From assembly GCF_029784155.1 (NCBI RefSeq), contig NC_073692.1:70816012-70880011 (forward strand): 64,000 bases of DNA. The letters are read 5' to 3'. The position numbers and the translations under genes were made by a program. The DNA comes from Uranotaenia lowii (Eukaryota > Arthropoda > Insecta > Diptera > Culicidae). Every line of letters starts with the position of its first letter. The first letter of the stretch is position 1. The notes under the pieces were generated by a model. That model searched no databases and had not been told where the DNA came from. It worked only from the letters and a program-made list of their open reading frames with translations. Of this stretch, positions 10,903-22,930 are shown piece by piece.

Positions 10903-12071
10903 AGAAGTTCCGTTTTATGAAATGATTTGTAAATAGATGTCGACATTAGAAGTATTATTGACAAATTAAAAAAAAAATACATAAGTTTGTAATGTAAATA
11001 CAACATAGACTTGCAATATACTTATGCTTTCGGAATCGGTAATTTTTCTTATTTGCTAAAAGTCCTGTTGTTGGAAGAGATTTCTTCCAGGTGGTAGAGA
11101 GAACGCTAACATTATAAGGGATGTGATATTTTTCATCGAACAATGAGCAGCTAGCATCGTTATGCGACTAATTGTATTTTTGTCAATTACTGATGTTTTC
11201 ATAATTGATATAATAGTTAATTTTAGTTTTTCTCCAGATTGAGTTATTTTACAAATTTCGGTTTCTTCAACAATTTTGTTTTTGAATGAAGATTTTTTAC
11301 TTATCTTCTGTAAGAATTCTTTATTACATATTTTGTTATTTTCAATGAAACTTATGTACATGTTTGTATGTTTGTTTGTTTTTGCTAGGAAGTTTACTCT
11401 CGGCTACGAAATTCTGTTTTTGCTCTGTGTTTATGTGTGGTTTTTTTTTCTTGTCTCGTGACAGCTTACGATATCCTAATTTGGGGATACACTATTTTTT
11501 CCATGTTTGGGGTTCTTACTTCAAAAGGTTCTCGTAGTTGTGTCATTTGAGGAAACTAGCTCAGACACCAATTTTCGAAAGTGACAGCTTTACACTTCCT
11601 CCTACGGAGCTCACATGACATAGTAAGTGTATTTTTTAAAATTTATTCTTCTACAACTGTTAGTTGTTGCTTACCATGAAACGTTGTGATTAAGAAAAAG
11701 TTCTACCCTAACTGGTTTCTTGTTCGCTTTTTCACAATTTAGACCAACTTACATTGTATTCCTCTATGATAAACGGCATAAATTCAACTATGAGTCAAGT
11801 TTTTCTTTTTCTACCGCCTCACTCCTGATTCCGGATGTCAGTAGTGTTAGTTGAAAAGTGGATTAAAGCTGATGTGAGTCAATTTGTAAAGGTGCAATTA
11901 AAGCCAGGAAACAAAATACAGATAGATAACAAGATATAGTTTAAACAAAATTAGGAAAAAAGTAGAATTTTTAAACAATTTCATCAATTGCTAGATAGGG
12001 GAATGATATAGAAGGGATCGGAAACATAAAGATTTAAATTTACGCTTTCTGATAGCTACCATTAGCTACGT
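10903..12071. other. 3' region shared by two convergent genes
   Basis: This 1.2-kb spacer lies between the plus-strand oxidoreductase and the minus-strand CSRNP gene and should hold both 3' UTRs. Candidate poly(A) signals are ATTAAA at 10965-10970 (+) and AATAAA on the minus strand at 11647-11642. The rest is AT-rich, and the 60-100 aa frames look spurious. Confidence 0.45.
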
Positions 12072-15000
12072 CTAATTGGAGACAGTTTCAACAATACTAT
12101 TTTTGATAATTTCACTTAAGTGTTCGGTCGTTTCGATTACGGCACTAGGGGCGACTTGTTCAGGGACTTCGGCGACTTTGGTAGGGTCCGAATGGGTATC
12201 TTGCAGGATGGGCGTACCGAGTGTAGTTGCAGTACTCTTCGGAACATCCAGTGGTTGAGTATCGTTGGTTTCGGTGAGTGTGTTGTTGGATTCTGCAGCA
12301 TGGGTGATGGGAATCTGTGGTGGATCCCGGAAGTCGCTTAGTTCGTCGTCTTCTTCGGCAATAATGGATTGCTTGACGATGCCAATCGAATGTCTACTGC
12401 TGGCGAGGAGATCATTAATGGCTTCCAAACGTTCGCTACTTGGTGCTAGAGGGGTGTTAAGGTCAATGAAATCTCCGCCAGTATCCAGAGGGCTGGTTTC
12501 AGGTAGGGGCTCCGATGTTTCGGGGATAATTACTTTTTCTGGACAGGAGGAACTAGTATTAAGAGGATTTGTTTGCGATAGACCATGGTCTACCAAATTG
12601 GAGGTGCTGCTGCAAGGTAGAGTTTCGTCACAGACGAAATTTGGGTTGATAGGAGTGTTTAGGGTTGTGTCTTCATCCATTATTACCGTGGTATTGGTAT
12701 TCGAGGTCGAAGTTCCCGGGAGGCATTCTACCATCTGTCCGTGGTAGATTGTGGAATGTGGATCTTGTTGCCGTTGCTGGTGGTGGTCCAAAATAAGACT
12801 GCTGTGGTGAGGTTGATGGTATTGTTCTAGACTGGTTGGATAATTTCCGTAGTAAGGTGCCATTAGTGCATTATTCATCGGCAATTGATCAGTAGGTTGA
12901 TTGGAAGAATAGTAATCCCTAAAAGCGTAATGGAGATCTAGAGAATCTGTTCCTTGTGGAACCGAATGATTGCCTAGATAGTTATGCCCCGCTAATGCGT
13001 ATTGATGCTGCATCTGATGGTGAGCCTGATGATGCTGGTGATGGTGATATCCATCCACAGTATCAGCTCCTCCATTGACTGCCAGCCTTCCGTACAGTCC
13101 TGGTAACCGTACAGGACCACTAGACCAGTCTTTCAAGCTACCATAACCACCATTAGCTCCCATTGCCATCCCACCGTCCGTGTCCCCATTTGTCTTGTTA
13201 TCCAAATTTAACCTCATGATAGTGTGTATGAAATGTGTTCGCACCCTAGCTGGATTAAACTCAACCCGACCCATGACGTTGGCACAACCATCCTGTGTAC
13301 ATCCACAAGGAAAATTTGGCCTATCCACCTGACATTTGATGCCAGCCTGACTGCAGGCACACGTATCCGGATCACAGTATCCTCGGCAGGTACAACCGCA
13401 TACTTCCCGAGAAGTTCGAATCAATCGGCACTCGTCCTTTTCGGAAGAATCGATTTGTCGCACACCGGCTGCTTTGAGGAGTGCCCGTCGCTGTCGAGCC
13501 GTCACCGGCTGTAGGAAACCATAGGATTCGCATTCACCCTCGGAACCGCTGTCACAGCTTGGTTCCTCGTCGCTGTCCGTTTCTTCGCTAGAGCTGCTGC
13601 GAGGATTAAGCTCCTGCAGCTGTGCTCGATGCATTTTCCTCTGTTCGGCGGCATGTTCGGCCAAGGTAAACCTCCTGCAAAGTTTGAACCATGTTAAAAA
13701 TTGTAATAATGATCAATAATAACACTAGTTTACAGCATTTTTGAACTCAGTAAACTGAAAGTCATTTTCAATGTGAAATCGGGCGCTGAATCCGAAAATG
13801 AAATTTAAAAAAATCTCAGTAGAACCGTTTTGGAGTTATGCTCCAAATATGAAATTTCGAAAAAATTAAAAAAGTTCTTGTACTTAGATTAAAATATCTC
13901 GGACGGCATAACAGTAATTTGAAATCCCGCTTTTGCATATTGAAGGTGAATAAGTTTTCTATCGATCATCTCAACACTGTTTTTGCGTTTGAACAACAGT
14001 GTGGTTGATATTAGTGACTTTATGAGAAAAAAAATATAAAATACGCATTTTTTTAGAGAAAATTTTGTTTCAACGAAAGTTTTAGACTCGATGGTAGCAT
14101 TTAAAAAATCTGAATTTCCTTTGCGCTTGAATGTAAATTTAAAACAAAGATTTCAAGTGGTTATTTATCAAAATCGGTTGAAAATTGAAGAAGTTATGGT
14201 TACTTTACCATAACTGAATTTTTTGGAGTTTTTAATAATTTAACGAACCGCAGTACACTTATCATAGTATAGGAAGAATGAAACATGATAAATCTCACTC
14301 GCTTCAAGTCAAAATTATTTATTAGCTTACCAGAAGGTCACATGCCAAGTTTCAGGAAGATCTGTACATAGGGAGGGGTTGCTTAAGTCTCAAACGTGAA
14401 TAAAATTTTGAAGTATTTTGCCCGGAAGGAACGAAAAATACTGGTTTTTCATCAATAACTTTTTTCATCACTAGCTGATTATTTTTTATGGTTGATTTTC
14501 TTGAAGCCTAAGTTGAGACAAATATTTCACTCGAAGACTGTAACTCGATTGGATTTGAAACAGAAAAGTTATTGCGGTTCAAAGATTGTATTTTGGTCGA
14601 AAATTGTCGTATAAAACGCAATGCGTAAAAAGTACTCATTGCGTGTTGGACAAAATTTGCGGCCTTTGAACCGCACTAACTTTTCTGTTTCAAATCCAAT
14701 CGATTTACAGTCTTCAGATGAAATATTTGTCTCAACTTAGGCTTTAAGAAAATCAACCATAAAAAACAATCAACTAGTGTTGAAAAAAGTTATTGATGAA
14801 AAACCAGTATTTTTCGTTCCTTCCGGGCGAAATACTTCAAAATTTTATTCACGTTTGAGACTTAAGCAACCCCTCCCTATGTACAGATCTTCCTGAAACT
14901 TGGCATGTGACCTTCTGGTAAGCTAATAAATAATTTTGACTTGAAGCGAGTGAGATTTATCATGTTTCATTCTTCCTATACTATGATAAGTGTACTGCGG

Positions 15001-16395
15001 TTGTTTAAATTATTAAAAACTCCAAAAAATTCAGTTATGGTAAAGTAGCCATAACTTCTTCAATTTTCAACCGAATTTGATAAATAACCACTTGAAATCT
15101 TTGTTTTGAATTGACATTTAAGCGCAAAAGAAAACCGGATTTTTTAAATGCTTCCAGCGAGTCTAAAACTTTCGTTGAAACAAAATTTTCTCTAAACAAA
15201 TGCGTTTTTTATAATTTTTTTTCTCATAAAGTCACTAATATCAGCAATACTGTTGGTCAAACGCAAAAACAGTGTTGAGATGATCGATAGAAAACTTATT
15301 CACCTTCAATATGCAAAAGCGGGATTTCAAATTACTGTTATGCCGTCCGAGATATTTTAATCTAAGTACAAGAACTTTTTTAATTTTTTTGAAATTTCAT
15401 ATATGGAGCATAACTAAAAAACGGTTCTACTGAGATTTTTTTGAATTTCATTTTCGGATTCAGCGCCCGATTTTACATAAAAAATGTTGGTCAGTTGACC
15501 AAGTTCACGATTTTTTTAAAATTTTGTAAACTAGTGTAATTAGCGATTGAACTCACCTTGAATGCATGTGCTGAATTTCCATACCGAGAGTGCATCCACC
15601 CTGTGATGGTACACATCCAAAACCTTGCATCCGACTGAAATAGTAGACCGTCACCCCGTCAAATGTAATGCCCTTCTTTGGTCGCTTTTCGTTACTCGCA
15701 CCGGTCGTTTCCTCCGCCGAGCGCCGCTTGAGATTGCTTTTCACCGGAGGCAGCTCTGTGATTTCTTTCTCCAATGTCGAAAGATTCCTGGACGGTTCGG
15801 ATCCTAATCCTGAATCTGATCCATCGCTTGCTTCTTCCTCTTCAGGTTCCTGAGTATTAGTCGAGCTCGTTGCGATCGGATCAGTTTCTTCAGCGTTGGA
15901 ACGATCGGCAACATCTGGACATTCCTCCGGTACCACCAAATCCGTCACCGTCACGTTTGGGGTATCCCCACAGGAGGCCGTCGTAAAGCTATCATCTTCC
16001 AGGTTGGTAGACTTGGTCTCATCACTATTGTGCCCATTCTCCAGGGACATGCCACTGTCATCAAGGCCGTTTACACTAATAGTCACAGCAGGTTCTCCCG
16101 TTACCCTCGCTAGCTCACTTCCCTGTTTCAGGCTGGTCACATCGACCAGTATAATCTGACCGGCAGAACTGTCCAAATCACTACAACTCGTGTTCGCAGT
16201 TTCAGCGGTCACACTGCTCACAGTGCTGCAGATACTGCTGTTCAAATCGATTCTTTCCACATTCCCTGCACCGTCACATGCCCCCAGTACGTCCTCTTCC
16301 CCATCGAGGGCTAGCGGGTCGTACAGGGGATCCTCGCACGGCGTTTCTTCGGCGCCGTCCATAGCACTGTTAGTATCCAGGCTTGTTTCCTCCAT
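12072..16395 (-). CDS. CSRNP (Axud1-like): Cysteine/serine-rich nuclear protein (CSRNP/Axud1 family)
   Basis: The coding exons are 16395-15557 (the exon itself opens at 16417 after TTTTCAG) and 13674-12072. The intron is GTGAGT (15556) to TTGCAG (13675), and the frame is preserved across HMHSR|RFTLAEH. From ATG 16395 the protein is 813 aa; an upstream exon may add 30 aa. The N-terminal half is acidic and Ser/Thr-rich. A bipartite nuclear signal (NLKRRSAEE..EKRPKKG) precedes the conserved GITFDGVTVYYFSRM and GGCTLGMEIQHMHSR block. An acidic SSSSEETDSDEE stretch and the Cys-rich region CGCTCRGYCDPDTCAC..CGCTQDGC follow, ending with ARVRTHFIHTIMRL. The C-terminal 380 residues are His/Gln- then Ser/Thr-rich and less conserved. 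CSRNP proteins are nuclear, DNA-binding transcription regulators; vertebrate CSRNP1 is Axin-induced, and fly Axud1 affects cell proliferation and survival. The family assignment is firm. Confidence 0.95.
13722..15537. repeat. 1.8-kb palindromic foldback element in CSRNP intron
   Basis: The arms, about 13722-14615 and 14640-15537, are inverted copies with only scattered differences. The tip is near 14627 (GCAATGCGTAAAAAGTACTC then CATTGCG). The outer ends read ACACTAGTTTACA on both sides. A TAA occurs next to CACTAG at both ends and may be a 3-bp target duplication. There are no coding frames. Because it lies in the sense intron of CSRNP, the pre-mRNA would contain an approximately 850-bp hairpin. 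Confidence 0.92.
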
Positions 16396-16417
16396 GGTAC
16401 CAATTCCGTTGGTTACT

Positions 16418-19400
16418 CTGAAAAGAGGTTTAATTATCTGATTAGTACACGATTTCAATAAGCTTAAACTAATATTAAAGTAAAGACGGAATCTTTTCTC
16501 GATACCTGGTCAACAGAACTTGATCTATACCACAGAAATGTTTTTAACCTTTTGAAATGTTCAAGATTATCGGGTTCTTTGGTCACTAATCGATAACTCG
16601 CTGCAGCTCAACAAAATCAACAGTAAGATCTTGGGAAAACTGGCTTACAGTCATATCTCTAACAAGAATAGCATGAAAACACTCGGTTTCAGGAGACTTC
16701 CTCGGAGAACATCTCCAGAGGACTGACCTTGTTTGTCTGCTTCATAGGGATCTAGTGTGTTTACCGAAACATGAATAAAGGAAATCATTCCAAATAACCG
16801 GATACTTTAACGCTGTTTTTTAAAACACTTATCACCAGGCTTTCAAGGATCTTCCAAAGACATGTAAAGAAGAGTCCTCTACCTCATCATAGAAAGTATA
16901 CTATTACCTAGTTAAATTTCACTTTAAACAAAAAGATCAACGTCCAGTGTCACCCAACTCAAAGACGAAATGACATAAACACTCGCTATATATATTTCGC
17001 CATGTTAAAGGGTCTCGTGGTACAACTTTTGGTAGCTATGTGACCTCACGCATTTATGGAATATTCTCAGATTTTTTTTAACTTCGTCAAAAAAACGTGT
17101 TTTGGAAATGCTGGAAAAATGTTTTTACAGGATATCACCACGAGTCTGACTCGTGGTAAGGGCTCTGTGCCATTATCATAACCCACAAAGGTTTTCTTGT
17201 TGCCAGTAATATATATCCACATTATATTGTTAGTATGCTCGATTTGTGAAAGCATTGATCCCGGTGTTTAAAATATTTTGATTGGATTGGAATGGGATTT
17301 ATGATCGCTGTTGAAAACAAAGGTTTAAACGGTTTGACACCCGTTGAATGTGAAACGACTAAGCGATATTTACATTCGATTGCAGAAAATCTCTTGGGCA
17401 AACTTGAAAGTTGAAGCTATGTAAAAGTTTTAAAACGGAAAAGAGGTAAATTGAAGAAAGTTAGTTGAAGAAAGAATTTCATTACATCTGAGGCGCTTAG
17501 AACCAGAGGAATGTAAGTGCCTACATATCTAATAGTTTCGAGAAGAGGCACTTCAAAATTAGGAAGGTACTTGATTTTTCTTGTTATTTTTGGATTCGAG
17601 CAGTTATTTTATCGAATGTATTGAAAAATCTGAATTTGCACGAGATGAGGATTAAATTACGAAGGATCCATCGGTATTAACTCAAAATCGATTTCTAGCA
17701 TTTACATCCCTCTGGTTATGAGAGCGCTGAAAGCGCTCAAAACAGTCGAAAATTTTAAAGTTTTTAAAAAACTGCAACTTTTGAACTATTCGTTGAAATG
17801 TCGATATTTTTTAAAGTGAAGACATTATTTCTTGGCAAATGACTAGAACATTGTCTAACAGCGAGAATGATCAAAATCAGTACACAAAATTTATGTTATA
17901 TAAAAATTTAAACAAGAAATACGCTCTGCAATTCTTTTTCCTTTCCAAATTAGACTGAAACAAATATCAATTTCTTCTTTTGTTACCCCCTTTCTAAAAA
18001 AAATTGAAGGGGGGAATAAATAAAGTTTTAAATATTTGATGTAAACTTCCAAAAACAATTTAAATATCCGAAAGATTCCAAGAACGAAAAACAAATATTG
18101 GAAGATGGGATTTATTTCACTTTTTATATTCTTGTTTATAATGATTTTTTAAATAAAATACTTGATTTTTAGGTTTTGTGCAATGATATAGTATAAAATT
18201 TTGTGCATTCAAACTTTCGTACAATTTATCTCAATTTATTGGTTTTTCGCATTATAATTTACCCCCCCCCCCCCCTCCCCCCTCTCGCGATGTTCCAACT
18301 CCAAGTGACAAAAGAAGGATTTGAAATTTGTTCCGGGCTTATGGGAATTTTTTTCAACCACGCGTATTAAGGTTTTGTTCCTTTTAAAACTAAATTCATG
18401 AATGGTAAATTTTTGGAATATGGAGCACGATAAACGGTAATAATTTTAACGATAAATCTACAATATAAAGTTTTGTTAAAGAAGGAGCCAAAATACTGGG
18501 ATGCTTGTGATTATCCGTTATGAAATTCAGAAGTTTTTCCAGTTAAAAACTGTGATTTTTACAGGAAGCACAATCACATTCCAAAGTTTCTCCCTGAAAA
18601 TATTCAAAAGTAATGTTGGAAAAACTTAAGGTTTTAGTAAAAGATCTCCGGTGTACTCGTGTATCTTTCACTGTAGAATGCTGATAAGTATCGCTTGATA
18701 TTTTCAATACAGTAGAGCAGAGAGACGGCCCTAGCAGGCGGAAAAATTGCTTTTTGTGAGTGTTTTCCAATTTGTGATTTAAAATTATTTTAATTAGACT
18801 TTTAAAATTGTAATTTAAAATTTTTTTTCTCTTTCAACCTTTATTTGTAATAAATATAGTTTCTGAAGATGGTCGAATAAAGTAGACCGAAACTGACTCT
18901 TATTCATAAAAATATGAAAACAAGGTGATGTAAATTGATTTCTTTTCTATTAGAACTGTAAGAAGTTCCCATTTTTCAAGATTTCCTATGAACTTTATAG
19001 AAATAGCGTCATAGAAAACCGTCACAGAATTTAAGGTTTAAATCACAGAGTTCGAGAATTTTTTTGTCAAAAACACAGATATTTTTTTCGGCAACCTTGG
19101 CCACCACCTACCAAGTTACACGTAAATCGGTTCATTAGTTTTCGACGTGAAAATCGGCGTGGAGAATCCGGGAGTGGTTTCTACGAAATTTGAAGCCCAT
19201 CCCCCTCCTAGAAAGGGGGGCCACGATACAAGTTTTGGGAAGAATACGCACCCTGTCCATTTTCGAAGACAAATTTGTGATTTAGATTTTTTCCCAAAAA
19301 GAGGAGGGATTACTTTGAATAATTAGTATTATATTGGAGATCGAGTTTAGAACTAGGCATAAAAGTTGATAGAGTTTTTCTTTTTTGAAGACATGGTCTT

Positions 19401-21270
19401 AAATAAAAGAAAAATTAAAAAAGCAATTGCTTTCGTTTTGCCACCATTCTAAATTATGATAAAATCAAAGTTTTTATAATTTCAGGAAAGAAGACGTGGA
19501 ATTTATATAATTTATTTAACACTTTCTATGAGCCATTAGTTCAACGTTTGCCAAATGGATTTGTTGCAACGCACACAGGGGTTAAGCTAGTTTGATATTA
19601 AACTTTCTTTCAAACAAGAATAAAAGTTTTGGTTTTTTTTTGTAAACTTTCCAGATTTTGCCCGCGTTTGTTCACATTATTTGCTAAATCGAATAAAACC
19701 TCAAATTCGATTTTTCAGAGATCATTCGAAAATGAACAGAATTCAAATTACGAGTTATTCTCTTTCACTTTTTTCTTGTATATTTTGAAATAAACCTAGA
19801 TTTTTTTTTCCAATTTACCCTGTTTTTCCCATTTTTTCAAAAAATCGTACAAAATTCCCCGGCTGTGCAGATAATTATGGTAAAAAGTGTGGTATACTTA
19901 AGGTTAAGGATCATGGTCCTTTTCAACAACTTTTTTGGTGGCCAAATTGATTGCAGGATGGCCAGCGAGTTACCCTTTTTTTCAAATTTCCGTTTTTGCG
20001 TAAAATATTTTTTGATTTCCCCAGATTTAAATAACATGAAGAAATACGTACATCGTTTATTAGGCATTTATGTGTATGAATGTTTGGATATTTTACAGAA
20101 ATTAAAATATTAACACATTGAAATGCAAAGCTTCAAGAAAATAATATTAGTAGAAAATAATTTTAGTATCTTGCGAAATTTCGTCGAATATTGCCACCTT
20201 CATCCCAGTCTTTGACAACAACTTCGCTTCTTACTAAATTTATTTTCATGATTTGGGTTTGATAAAATATTCCTATGATATAACGCCATGTGATCAGAAA
20301 ATTTCAAGTTGAAGTTCCAATGAAAAGTTTGTTTTTTTTCTACTCTTTAACAGAGATGAGTTCTGGTTTCGGGTATTTAAAATATGATCATAAACAATTT
20401 ATTTCGGATTGAATTACAGATCCATGAATCAAATCATGAGTTTATATTGGGATTCACATTTCGAATTCAAAATTAAATTTTAACTTTTGATGTTAGTTCA
20501 AAATTCATATTAGGTGGAATTCAGTTTTGTGTTAACTTTAAACTTTAAAATTATTTTTTTTAATAATGTGTATCTAGAGGCTGAGCTCTGGGTGCTGGAT
20601 TCTAGATTTGCAATATTTTTTTTTTAAATCTAGGAATTTTCAGTACAGCCCCGAAAATGCATTAACATATTAATAAAAACTTTCAAAACCGTGCTTAGGA
20701 TAAAATTTGTAAGTTCTGGATTTATTGTAATGAATTTCTAATAAATATGATTTCGAAACTCATACACATATGATAAGTATTTTTTCACATTTCTTTCCGA
20801 ATAAAGAATACGGTTATCAGTAAAAGCGCAAAATATGTCGTTCGATTTTTTTGTCGGACTCTTCAAAATTGTTTCCTGTACATTTGAAACATTTTCTTTA
20901 CATTTCTGCTTATTTTATGTTTTAATTCATCATAACGTGTCTCTGATGAAGTTCTGAACATAATAAAATCTAGGCCAATAGTAAGAAAGGTGTTAAGCAT
21001 CAATCTCAAGTTTCGAAATAAGAATTCAGGAAAAAATACTATCAACATATGAATGCAATGTTGTCAAAATTTTTGATTTCTTCAACTAATTCCTTCATCC
21101 AGTCTTTCAGGTTTTTTTTTCTAAAGATTCATACAGAAAGTGCACTAAGTTATGAAATATATAATTCTCACATTATTTTACGCTAATACAGCTTATTTGA
21201 AAAAAAAAAAAAAATCTAAGCTCTAAGCTGGCTATGCAAAGCATTTTTTTGAGATTTTTTATTCTCATCC
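16418..21270. other. Probable long CSRNP intron or intergenic DNA, part 1
   Basis: No gene is seen. Items noted: a poly-C tract near 18262-18290; a Penelope-type 3' tail (TTCTGAAGATGGTCGAA..GACCGAAAC) at 18855-18895; a pyrimidine/CCCGG-type repeat with GGATGGCCAGCGAGTTACC near 19790-19975. The remainder is AT-rich. If the exon at 25122-25189 is correctly joined, all of this is intron. Confidence 0.45.
18840..18935 (+). mobile_element. Penelope-like element 3' tail fragment
   Basis: The stretch with TTCTGAAGATGGTCGAA and AGACCGAAACTG is the characteristic 3' end pattern of Penelope-like elements. It resembles, on the other strand, the sequence at 40385-40435. No ORF remains. Confidence 0.45.
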
Positions 21271-22488
21271 TAAGGCTATGATCATTTAGTATCCGGGCAG
21301 TTACAAGCGTGTGCATTTTAAAAACTATTCATTTGATCGAAAAACTTTCTATGGAGGAAATGAAGGTGTTAATATGACATTTAATGTAAAGATATAAAAA
21401 AAATATTTATCAATGATTTCAATAAATACTCTAACTTTTTCATAAAATCTCTTTTTTATCTTTGCACACTTTTTTCAGTCATGTATTGATCAAATATTTT
21501 TACCACAGAGGCAAAACCTTTGCAAAATCATGATATTTCACACAAACTCACCTGGAAAGAGCAATTGGAATCTAGTTGGAACCTTTTCATGAGTAGGCAT
21601 CTTGAAGAATTTGATTTCTTAAATCTGGTTTTAACACTAGAAGGACCGGCAAATTGAATATACCTATTCGGACCGTGACCAGTCAAAATGACTGGTAAAG
21701 GGGAAATTTTTTCTATCAAAATATTTTTAAATTTTTTCTTCTGAAATTATTTTGTTATTAATTCGATAACATTTTTGTTATAAAATCGAAATATTTTTCA
21801 CCATGGGTGCCCGGAATCACCTCAGTTTGGCATAGTTGACGAATGCGTGTATGTCATAAAATGAATATGTCAAATAATTATCAAAAAATTGAAACACATT
21901 ATCAATCTAATAATAAAAACATGTTAGATGGCTATGGGTATTGACCATGGGTGCACGGTTTCACTTCAGTTTTGTTTTATTAGATGTTTTCTAGCATCCA
22001 TCGCTCTGAAGTTTTTCAACCCGATGCCTATAAATTATACCTGATAATGTAGGTTTTGAAGCATATTTTTCATATAAGTAGAGCAATTCACCATGGGTGC
22101 ACGGATTCACCGCCATTCATCCAAAATCAATTTTTTTGCATGTTAAAGGTAAAGAATAAAGACTTTTAAAGATTCAAATGAAAATTTGTGTTATATACAT
22201 GGTTTTTCACTATGGGTGCACGGATTCACAGCGTTTTAATCATATATTGGACTTTTTGCAATTTTTTTAAAAGCATTATTACAAATCTTAACTAAACCAA
22301 AGTCGAAATCATGTCTTTCATGTTGAGTCATAATTATTTAAATAACGATTTTTATTTTAAGCTCCGTTTTTTCATTCCTGGAAAAGAAATATTTCAATTA
22401 TATCTTGAAATAATAAATTTATTTATTTATTATTAAAAAACAGGTTTTTGCCATCGTATATTTATCTGATAAGATCTGATCAACATCC

Positions 22489-22590
22489 AAGAAATTGGAA
22501 AACGGTTATCATGGATCGAGTGAATTTTAGGAATTATATGCATCAAGTTATGTCGTGCGACGGAAAACAGTGGAAATAAAAATAATGAAT
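22489..22590 (+). mobile_element. LINE 3' tail, same family as 280-775
   Basis: AAGAAATTGGAAAACGGTT then TATGTCGTGCGACGGAAAA and GAAATAAAAATAA match 689-775 with scattered changes. Only the last 100 bp of the LINE is present, an extreme 5' truncation. Confidence 0.75.
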
Positions 22591-22794
22591 CAACATGGTC
22601 AAATGTACACATTGATTTGTTTTTCCTTAAAAGTTTTTCGATTGACTAATGTTGCATTTCAAATGCCTATCATATCTAATTAAAAAAAATTTGGTGTTCT
22701 GAAGCAAGTTAAAAACTATTTATTTCTATATAATTAACAACGGCGAATTTACAGCCATTCCGTGCACCCATGTTGAAAAATCTTAGCGCCAATG

Positions 22795-22930
22795 TGGTCT
22801 ATCAGATAGACTGGCGTGAGTCTAGTCTAGGTATGCCAGGTGTACTGGGTTCGATTCCCGGTATCGGCAAGAAAACTCTAGGGTTCAAACCCCGTAAGTT
22901 GCCGACAGGTAAGATGTGTTTCCTCTTATA
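22795..22930 (+). mobile_element. tRNA-like SINE fragment
   Basis: The B-box-like GGGTTCGATTCCCGGTATC near 22849 follows an A-box-like region (TGGTCTATCAGATAGACTGG). A second CTAGGGTTCAAACCCCGTAAG lies 30 bp downstream. This fits a tRNA-derived SINE rather than a functional tRNA, since no cloverleaf closes. Confidence 0.5.

Noticed and set aside
12265..12747. 160-aa plus-strand frame
   Set aside because: Antisense shadow of the CSRNP second main exon.
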